The notes under the pieces were generated by a model. It saw only the letters and a list, made by a program, of their open reading frames with translations. It was not told the DNA's origin and searched no databases. The position numbers were made by a program, and so were the translations under genes. From contig NZ_CP090371.1 of NCBI RefSeq assembly GCF_021431925.1, positions 2,728,001 through 2,792,000 on the forward strand: 64,000 bases of DNA, in the 5' to 3' direction. Positions 58,620 through 64,000 of this stretch are shown one piece after another (within the stretch, counting starts at the first letter, position 1; each line of letters starts with the position of its first letter). This stretch comes from Halobaculum sp. CBA1158 (lineage in GTDB: Archaea; Halobacteriota; Halobacteria; Halobacteriales; Haloferacaceae).

Positions 58620-59972
58620 TCAGCACGACGACAGCCGCATCGGGACCGGGTGGTCGGGATGCATCGTCAGCGACCCGCGGAGGTCGAGGTCCGGGCCCTC
58701 GTAGGAGAAGTCGAACTCGCGGCCGACCGTCGCGAGGATGAGTTTCGCCTCCAGCAGCGAGAACTGCTTGCCGATGCAATGGCGCGGGCCCGCGCCGAAC
58801 GGGAAGTACGCGAACCGGGGGCGGTCGCGGGCGCGCTCGGGAGCCCAGCGGTCCGGGTCGAACGCCTCGGGGTCGTCGTACCAGCGCTCCGAGCGGTGGA
58901 CGACCCACTGGGGGAGCATCACCAGCGATCCCTCGGGGATCCGGTAGCCGGCGACGCGGGTGTCGACGCGCGTCTCGCGGAACAGGGTGTACACCGGGGG
59001 GTACAGCCGCATCGACTCCGAGAGCACGCGGTCGGTGAACTCCAGATCGCGCACGTCTCCTGCCGTCGGCGTGCCGTCGAGCGCGTCGACCTCCCGCTGG
59101 AACCGCGCCTTCGCTTCGGGGTGTTGCGACAGGAGATAGAAGGCGTAGGTGAGCGCGAGCGCGGTGGTGTCGTGGCCCGCGAGCAGCATCGTCATCAGCT
59201 CGTCGCGCAGGTCCGCTTCGGTCTGCTCGCCCGCGTTCTGCGCGCGCAGGAGGATCGACAGCAGGTCCATCGGCATCGGCGAGTCGACGGCGTCGCCGGC
59301 GGGGTCGGGGGCGGTCTCCTCGGTGCCGCGGCGGCGCGCGACGAGGTCGTCGATCACGCCCTCGAGCGTCGCGACGGCGTCGTGGAACTCGCGGTTCTCG
59401 CGGGTGGGTGCCCAACTGGGGATCACAGCCCGCATCGCGTTCGGCTCGAAGCGCTGGCCGAGCGGCTCGAGGTTCTCCTGGACCGTCTTCACCGTCTCCT
59501 CGTCGATGTCGGTGCCGAACATCGCGGTGACGATGATCCGGACGGTGAGCCGGGCGAGTTCGACCTGCACGTCGACGCGGTCGCCGTCCTCCCACTCAGA
59601 GAGCGCCTCCTCCGTGTGGCCGACGATGGCGTCGTCGAGGCCGGCGATCCGGCTGGCGTGGAAGGCCGGGTTCGCGAGTTCGCGCTGGTGTCGCCAGCGG
59701 TCGCCCTCGCTCATGAGCAGGCCGTCGCCGAGCAGGTCGTCGATCGCGTCGTCGAGCGTTGGCTTGCCGTAGGCGGCGTGCTCGGAGACGAGCGCGCGCT
59801 CGACGTCCCGGGGGTTGGTGAACATGTACGTCTCGCGGGGGCCCAGATCGAGGCGGATCACGTCGCCGTAGGCGTCGGCGACGGCTGTCATGAACGAGAA
59901 GGGGTCTCGCGAGTAGCGCCGGCCGTTCCCGAGCAGGGGCTCGCCGCGGGGACCCGGCGGTCTCGTACTCAT
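58620..59972 (-). CDS. Cytochrome P450
   Basis: A 450-residue P450. The heme ligand Cys399 lies in YFPFGAGPRHCIGKQF. The I-helix oxygen-binding motif is AGHDTTALAL, the ExxR is ESMRLYPP, and the PERF-like segment is FDPDRWAPER. An acidic N-terminus without a membrane anchor implies a soluble enzyme. The substrate is unknown; redox partners are not adjacent. ATG 59972 is chosen over GTG 59978, with gggtatttcc (59998-60007) upstream as TATA. Confidence 0.95.
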   Translation of the reverse strand: MSTRPPGPRGEPLLGNGRRYSRDPFSFMTAVADAYGDVIRLDLGPRETYMFTNPRDVERALVSEHAAYGKPTLDDAIDDLLGDGLLMSEGDRWRHQRELANPAFHASRIAGLDDAIVGHTEEALSEWEDGDRVDVQVELARLTVRIIVTAMFGTDIDEETVKTVQENLEPLGQRFEPNAMRAVIPSWAPTRENREFHDAVATLEGVIDDLVARRRGTEETAPDPAGDAVDSPMPMDLLSILLRAQNAGEQTEADLRDELMTMLLAGHDTTALALTYAFYLLSQHPEAKARFQREVDALDGTPTAGDVRDLEFTDRVLSESMRLYPPVYTLFRETRVDTRVAGYRIPEGSLVMLPQWVVHRSERWYDDPEAFDPDRWAPERARDRPRFAYFPFGAGPRHCIGKQFSLLEAKLILATVGREFDFSYEGPDLDLRGSLTMHPDHPVPMRLSSC

Positions 59973-60035
59973 AGACACGTACAGGGCTGCGAGCCGGAAA
60001 TACCCTCGGGCGCGCTAGCACGCGATCGGTGTGAA

Positions 60036-60077
60036 CCGAGAGAACGATTAAAAAAGGTATCCGAGAGAACGACTAAA
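60036..60077. repeat. 17-bp direct repeat at the 3' end of a small operon
   Basis: ccgagagaacgattaaa (60036-60052) and ccgagagaacgactaaa (60061-60077) differ at one base and are 25 bases apart. The second copy covers the stop of the 43-residue gene. Confidence 0.7.
60047..60056 (-). terminator. T-rich terminator of the membrane protein/small protein operon
   Basis: Read on the minus strand the sequence is cttttttaat, a run of six T about 20 bases beyond the stop at 60073. Archaeal intrinsic termination uses such T-tracts without a stable hairpin. Confidence 0.55.
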
Positions 60078-60204
60078 TGTGTTTCTGGACGAACCGGGTA
60101 AGCGACGGACCCCACTCCGAGACACGGTTGGACTTCACGTCCGCGTCCTCCGTCGAACCCTCCGTGTCGGGCTTCTGGTTCCTGTGGTCGTTAGAGTGGC
60201 TCAT
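60073..60204 (-). CDS. Small hydrophilic protein downstream of the 4-TM protein
   Basis: A 43-residue protein, MSHSNDHRNQKPDTEGSTED then ADVKSNRVSEWGPSLTRFVQ and KHI. It starts 41 bases after the stop of the membrane-protein gene on the same strand and ends just before a T-tract, so a two-gene transcript is likely. The polar, partly acidic N-terminus and amphipathic C-terminus look like a real protein. No family is recognised. Confidence 0.55.
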   Translation of the reverse strand: MSHSNDHRNQKPDTEGSTEDADVKSNRVSEWGPSLTRFVQKHI

Positions 60205-60245
60205 CTCGCTAGGTGTTCTCCCGGCTACCACATTCAATGTTTCGC

Positions 60246-60932
60246 TCAGCCGGACCCGTTCACCGGACTCGCGAGCGAACGGACGATATCGTAGACGACG
60301 TACGTGGCGACTGCGGCCACGATCACGACGAGGGCATAGATCGAAACATGCGGATCGGGAAACACGAGCGGAAACGCGCCGCCGAGAACGAGATAAGAGA
60401 GGCTGAACAGCGTCGTCATCTGTGCGTTGAATATGCGTGTGTGGTCGCGCTGGATTTCCGTTTCGTTGTTCGCTACCCACCCGGGAACCTTCTCGTTGAT
60501 CGATCGCTTTGCTTCCCGCACGGATTCGTCCTCGCTGATCTCGTCGAGGAGGTAGTCGGCGCTCGGACCCTGAGCGATATCCGTTCGGTGGTAGGCCAGG
60601 ATAGTGGTGAGCACCGCCCCACCTAGTGCGATGACGCTCGCCGTGGTGAACACGTTGAGGAAGTTCGCGTCGAGCGTGACCGAGGGCTCCGTTCTGAACC
60701 TCGCGAACAGAAGGATGAATCCCGAATACACTGAGAATATCACTCCGAGGAACCGGATCAGACTGGACGCTTTCTCGTTGAGAGCCTCGGTTTCCGAGCT
60801 GCGACGACGGAGGATCTCCTTGTTTTCACGGTACCGGAACTCTGTTACTGTTTCACTCTGGCGGGTCCGGCGTGGACGCGGGGAACGACCGGTATGAGCG
60901 GATGACGGCCCCGACGGCCGATCGTCCGACAT
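60246..60932 (-). CDS. 4-TM membrane protein of unknown function
   Basis: A 228-residue protein in visibly lower-G+C DNA. A basic/polar N-terminus (1-45) is followed by TM1 (59-77), TM2 (92-115), a charged cytoplasmic loop (116-168, SADYLLDEISEDESVREAKR), TM3 (171-190) and TM4 (196-216). The paired helices and charged loop resemble 2-TM pore-type effectors (SLATT-like) only in outline. A TATA run (tttattattta on minus, 60951-60963) precedes the ATG at 60932. Composition and location suggest horizontal transfer. Confidence 0.7.
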   Translation of the reverse strand: MSDDRPSGPSSAHTGRSPRPRRTRQSETVTEFRYRENKEILRRRSSETEALNEKASSLIRFLGVIFSVYSGFILLFARFRTEPSVTLDANFLNVFTTASVIALGGAVLTTILAYHRTDIAQGPSADYLLDEISEDESVREAKRSINEKVPGWVANNETEIQRDHTRIFNAQMTTLFSLSYLVLGGAFPLVFPDPHVSIYALVVIVAAVATYVVYDIVRSLASPVNGSG

Positions 60933-60950
60933 GTTTGATCCGATGAGAGA

Positions 60951-60963
60951 GCGATAAATAATA
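60951..60963 (-). promoter_or_regulatory. TATA box of the 4-TM protein gene
   Basis: On the minus strand ttttattatttat, about 25 bases before the ATG at 60932, in an otherwise G+C-rich surrounding. A very strong consensus-like promoter. Confidence 0.65.
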
Positions 60964-60998
60964 AAACGGTAGGGTATCGGGTGGCGGTCGAGGACCGA

Positions 60999-62993
60999 TC
61001 AGTCGTCGGCGGCCGCCAGCGACTCGTCGGTCTCGCCGTCGCCCGCCTGGCGCGCCCAGAGGTCGGCGTAGTCGCCGTCGGCGGCGACGAGGTCGTCGTG
61101 GGTTCCCTGCTCGGCGATCCGGCCGTCTTCCATGACGACGACGCGGTCGGCGTCGCGGATGGTCGACAGCCGGTGGGCGATGACGAACGCCGTCCGGTCG
61201 GCGATGAGGCGGTCGAGGCTCCGTTGGATCAGCTCCTCGGTCTCGGTGTCCACGTCGGAGGTCGCCTCGTCGAGGACGATTATCTCCGGGTCGTTCAGGA
61301 GGGCGCGAGCGATGGCGATGCGCTGGCGCTGCCCGCCCGAGAGCTTCACGCCGCGCTCGCCGATCTGGGTGTCGTAGCCGTCCGGGAGGTCCGTGATGAA
61401 CTGGTGCGCCTCCGCGGCTTTCGCCGCCCGGACGATGCGATCGCTCGGATCGCCGTCGGCGGCCGCGTCGCCGGCGGCGTCCGCGTCCACGCCACCGCCC
61501 GCGCCAGCGACGGCGGCGTCGGCCTCGGCGGCCGCGTCGCCGCCGCGGTCCAGCGCCGAGAGGTCGCCGTAGCCGATATTCTCGGCGGCCGTGCCCGAGA
61601 ACATGTACGGGTTCTGCTCGACGATGCCGACGTGCTCGCGCAGCGCCGCGAGGTCGTACTCGCGCACGTCGACGCCGTCCACCTCGACGGCCCCCTCGTC
61701 CACGTCGTAGAAGCGGGGGATCAGCTTCAGCAGGGTGGATTTCCCCGCGCCCGTCGTCCCGGCGAGGCCGACCGTCTCACCCGGATCGACGTCGAGGTCG
61801 ATTCCGGAGATGACCTCCTCGTCGTCGGTGTAGCCGAACCGCACCTCGTCGAAGGTGACCCGTCCCTCGACCGACTCGGGGACGTACGCGTCCTCGGGGG
61901 AGGTCACCTCGGGGTCGTACCCGAGCAGGCCGAACACGCGCTCGGCGCTGGATTTGGCGAGTTGGTACTTGTTCGCCGTCTTGCCGACGCGGCGCATCGG
62001 CGAGTAGAGCCGACGCAAGAGGAGGAAGAACACCGCGACGGTTCCGGCCTGGAGCGCGCCGGCCTCGCCGGCGATGATGTCGCTGCCGGCGACCCAGAGG
62101 ATGGCGACGAAGACGACGCCCGTGAGCAGCCGGAGCCCCGAGAAGAACGCCCGGCGGGCGCGGATCGCGCCCACCTTCTCGTCGTGGTAGCGCTCGCTCT
62201 GGGCGGCGACGCGGTCGAACTCGAAGTCGTGGCGGTTGAACGCCTTGATGACGCGCGCGCCGCCGATGTTGTTCTCGAGCCGGGAGTTGAGCCGCGAGAC
62301 CGTCTCGCGGATGCCGCGGTACTTCGGCTCGATCCACGTGAGGAACCGCCCCGACGCCAGGCCGATGATCGGCACCGGCGCGAGCGCGATGAGCGCCAGT
62401 TTCGGCGAGTAGTAGAACATGATCGCGGCGATGCCGCTGACGGTCACGACCACGCGGATCGCCTGCCGGATCTCCGTGTTGAGGAACTGCTCCAGCCGGT
62501 TCACGTCCTGGTTCAGGACGGACATCATCGCGCCCGTCTGGTGGTCCGCGAAGAAGCCCAGCGAGAGGTGCTGCATGTGGTCGTACGTGTCGTTTCGCAG
62601 GTCGCGCTGGACCTTCTGGGCGGTCGACTGGAACAGGTACCGCGAGGCGAACCGCGTCACCGACCGCACGAGGTACGCGAGCGCGGCGATGACCACCAGT
62701 CGTTCCAGAAACGCCAGCCGGGCGGCCTCGCCCGCGATCGACCCGCCCGGCAGTATCCCCACGTCCGCGAGCAGTCCCGGGTCCCCGCCCGTCCGGATCA
62801 CTCGGTCGATGGCCGCGCCGACGAGCAGCGACGGTAGCAGCCGGGCGAGTCGCGTGACGATGGCGGCCGCCAGCCCGACCGACAGCCGAGGCCAGTACGG
62901 CACGCAGTACCGTAACAGCCCCGTCATCGGGTTGCCGTCGACGGACTCGCGGATCTCCGCGAAGTCGCCGTGTTCCTCCTCCGCGTCGCTCAT
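60999..62993 (-). CDS. ABC exporter (fused membrane and ATPase domains)
   Basis: A 664-residue half-transporter. TM domain about 25-340 with six helices; the exporter loop DTYDHMQHLSLGFFADHQTG is typical. In the ATPase Walker A is GTTGAGKSTLLKLIPRFYDV, the signature KLSGGQRQRIAIARALL, Walker B IIVLDEATSDVD and the switch His AHRLST. Between EQNPYMFSGT and the signature lies an Ala/Gly/Asp-rich insertion (about residues 475-518, DAAAEADAAVAGAGGGVDAD). The ATG at 62993 is chosen; a longer frame from 63029 lacks homology. It is a single gene, so probably a homodimer. Cargo unknown (lipid or drug). Confidence 0.92.
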   Translation of the reverse strand: MSDAEEEHGDFAEIRESVDGNPMTGLLRYCVPYWPRLSVGLAAAIVTRLARLLPSLLVGAAIDRVIRTGGDPGLLADVGILPGGSIAGEAARLAFLERLVVIAALAYLVRSVTRFASRYLFQSTAQKVQRDLRNDTYDHMQHLSLGFFADHQTGAMMSVLNQDVNRLEQFLNTEIRQAIRVVVTVSGIAAIMFYYSPKLALIALAPVPIIGLASGRFLTWIEPKYRGIRETVSRLNSRLENNIGGARVIKAFNRHDFEFDRVAAQSERYHDEKVGAIRARRAFFSGLRLLTGVVFVAILWVAGSDIIAGEAGALQAGTVAVFFLLLRRLYSPMRRVGKTANKYQLAKSSAERVFGLLGYDPEVTSPEDAYVPESVEGRVTFDEVRFGYTDDEEVISGIDLDVDPGETVGLAGTTGAGKSTLLKLIPRFYDVDEGAVEVDGVDVREYDLAALREHVGIVEQNPYMFSGTAAENIGYGDLSALDRGGDAAAEADAAVAGAGGGVDADAAGDAAADGDPSDRIVRAAKAAEAHQFITDLPDGYDTQIGERGVKLSGGQRQRIAIARALLNDPEIIVLDEATSDVDTETEELIQRSLDRLIADRTAFVIAHRLSTIRDADRVVVMEDGRIAEQGTHDDLVAADGDYADLWARQAGDGETDESLAAADD

Positions 62994-63078
62994 TACGATT
63001 CGAAACACGCCGACGGTACAAAGGCCCACGGAACGCGGAACGCCCCCGTGGCGTCCGCTGCGTGGGGACCCGGCGTGA

Positions 63079-63402
63079 TTACGCCCCGTCCAGCAGCCGC
63101 GTCTGATCGATCGGGACCGCGGTCACGCCCCCGGCGTTCCCGTTCGAGTAGGCGTACAGCACGACGCCGGCCTCGACGTCGACGGCGCGCTTGAGCGTCC
63201 CGCTGAAGTCGTCGTCGCGAAAGCGCGCGCCCACGAGCTTCGAGAGCGGGTCCTCGTCGCCGCCGGCGTCATCGCCGTCGCCGCTGACCGCGTCGTCGCG
63301 ATCGGCGGTGCCGGCGATCGGCTCGAACTGGGGACCGTCGCCGTCGTCGCCGTCGTCGTCAGCGTCGTCGCTCATGTCCGTGTCTCGGTCGAACAGACCC
63401 AT
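63079..63402 (-). CDS. Small acidic protein of unknown function
   Basis: A 107-residue protein. MGLFDRDTDMSDDADDDGDD starts an acidic, probably disordered half, then an ordered part: DPLSKLVGARFRDDDFSGTL, RAVDVEAGVVLYAYSNGNAG, VTAVPIDQTRLLDGA. No motif is recognised. The ATG at 63402 is used; an internal ATG at 63375 is possible. It lies 85 bases upstream of the ABC exporter on the same strand, but co-transcription is not evident. Confidence 0.72.
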   Translation of the reverse strand: MGLFDRDTDMSDDADDDGDDGDGPQFEPIAGTADRDDAVSGDGDDAGGDEDPLSKLVGARFRDDDFSGTLKRAVDVEAGVVLYAYSNGNAGGVTAVPIDQTRLLDGA

Positions 63403-63526
63403 GGCGGATCGACTCCGCGTCGTGTGAAAAGTGTGACGCGAGGTCGCCGTGTTGGGTCGGGTCGTGTCGCGTCGGGTCGCGTCGGGTCGGAGACCGGTGA
63501 CCGTTCCGTTCGCCGTCGGAGCCAGC

Positions 63527-64000
63527 CTACCGATTCAGCGTGTGGATCGCCTGCCCCATCGCGTTCTCGGCGGCCTCCATCGTCGCCTCCGCGAGCGTCG
63601 GGTGGGTGTGGATCGTCGCGGCCACGTCCTCCAGCGTCGCGCCCATCTCGACGGCGAGCGCGAGTTCGGCGATCAGTTCGGAGGCGTCGGGGCCGACGAT
63701 CTGCCCGCCGAGCACGAAGCCCGTCTCCTCGTCGGCGACGATCCGAACGAACCCCTCGGTGTGAGTCGTCGTGAGCGCCCGGCCGGAGGCGTTGAACGGC
63801 ATCTCGCCGACGGCGGGCTCGAAGCCCTCGGCGGCGGCCTCGTCCTCGGTCAGCCCCACCGTGGCGATCTCCGGTTCGGTGAAGACGGCCGCGGGCACGG
63901 CCTGGTAGTCCAGCGCCGCGGGCTCGCCGGCGGCCGCCTCGGCGGCGACGATCCCCTCTTTGCTTGCCTTGTGCGCGAGCATCGGCTCGCCGGCCACGTC
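63527..64000 (-). CDS. lpdA: Dihydrolipoyl dehydrogenase, C-terminal part (5' end beyond window)
   Basis: The last about 158 residues of a flavoprotein disulfide reductase. The FAD-domain end (GEPMLAHKASKEGIVAAEAA) leads into the dimerisation domain (VFTEPEIATVGLTEDEAAAE, FVRIVADEETGFVLGG) and the active-site HTHPTLAEATMEAAENA, whose His-x4-Glu pair is that of E3. It reoxidises lipoamide in 2-oxoacid dehydrogenase or glycine cleavage complexes. The N-terminus with the redox disulfide lies outside. Confidence 0.92.
   Translation of the reverse strand, partial: DVAGEPMLAHKASKEGIVAAEAAAGEPAALDYQAVPAAVFTEPEIATVGLTEDEAAAEGFEPAVGEMPFNASGRALTTTHTEGFVRIVADEETGFVLGGQIVGPDASELIAELALAVEMGATLEDVAATIHTHPTLAEATMEAAENAMGQAIHTLNR

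Overview
The window is about 64 kb of chromosome from a halophilic archaeon (class Halobacteria). The evidence is very high G+C with GAC/GAG/GTC-rich coding, acidic proteins, leaderless genes with a TATA box about 25 bases before the start codon, and archaeal information-processing genes (aIF1, NMD3, Tsr3). Several gene families known to me only from haloarchaea are also present (HalOD1, PGF-CTERM, DUF5784/5786/5787/5789). The genus is not fixed by the sequence. I see no rRNA, tRNA, CRISPR array, insertion sequence or provirus; nearly everything looks like stable core chromosome with two small lower-G+C islands (about 19.9-21.2 kb and 60.0-61.0 kb).

Layout. 0-7.3 kb (minus strand): a secreted gluzincin-like protein cut by the left edge, aIF1, and a MoxR ATPase / DUF58 / transglutaminase operon. 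7.5-14.5 kb (plus): a degenerate adenine-methyltransferase-like protein followed by overlapping mutS and mutL. 14.5-19.9 kb: zinc-ribbon protein, small membrane protein, serS, an intergenic repeat block, a thiolase and an AAA ATPase. 19.9-21.2 kb: a lower-G+C island with a decayed HTH gene, nested palindromes and a two-gene HTH/MazF-like toxin-antitoxin pair. 21.4-29.1 kb (plus): a metallo-beta-lactamase-fold hydrolase, a three-gene MacB-type ABC export operon, and two overlapping secreted beta-propeller genes (sugar dehydrogenase-like and arylsulfotransferase-like). 29.2-37.6 kb: TrmB regulator, HalOD1 and wHTH small proteins, ABC-2 permease, DUF5787, a lipoprotein, thrC and a REC-PAS-histidine kinase.

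37.6-49.6 kb: a six-copy 20-bp tandem array in front of overlapping cofE-mer (coenzyme F420), SnoaL-like protein, tsr3, an unknown acidic protein, a second intergenic repeat element, hemB, DedA, GNAT, PHP phosphoesterase and a run of small haloarchaeal DUF genes. The last 38 bp of the DUF5784 gene, stop codon included, are tandemly repeated. 49.7-64 kb: an XPD-like iron-sulfur helicase, Nudix, NMD3, SPFH protein, a secreted coiled-coil protein next to a membrane-anchored HTH protein, a 2H phosphoesterase, cytochrome P450, a 4-TM membrane protein with a 43-residue partner in a lower-G+C island, an ABC exporter and the 3' end of lpdA.

The most unusual items are the dispersed hairpin element with conserved ends (three ends at 16.7-17.0 kb and one complete copy at 42.4 kb), the methyltransferase-like gene with altered catalytic motifs beside mutS, a MutS with Lys in place of the mismatch-reading Glu, the TA island with its decayed regulator, the 4-TM plus small-protein operon, and several tandem arrays in promoter-proximal gaps.
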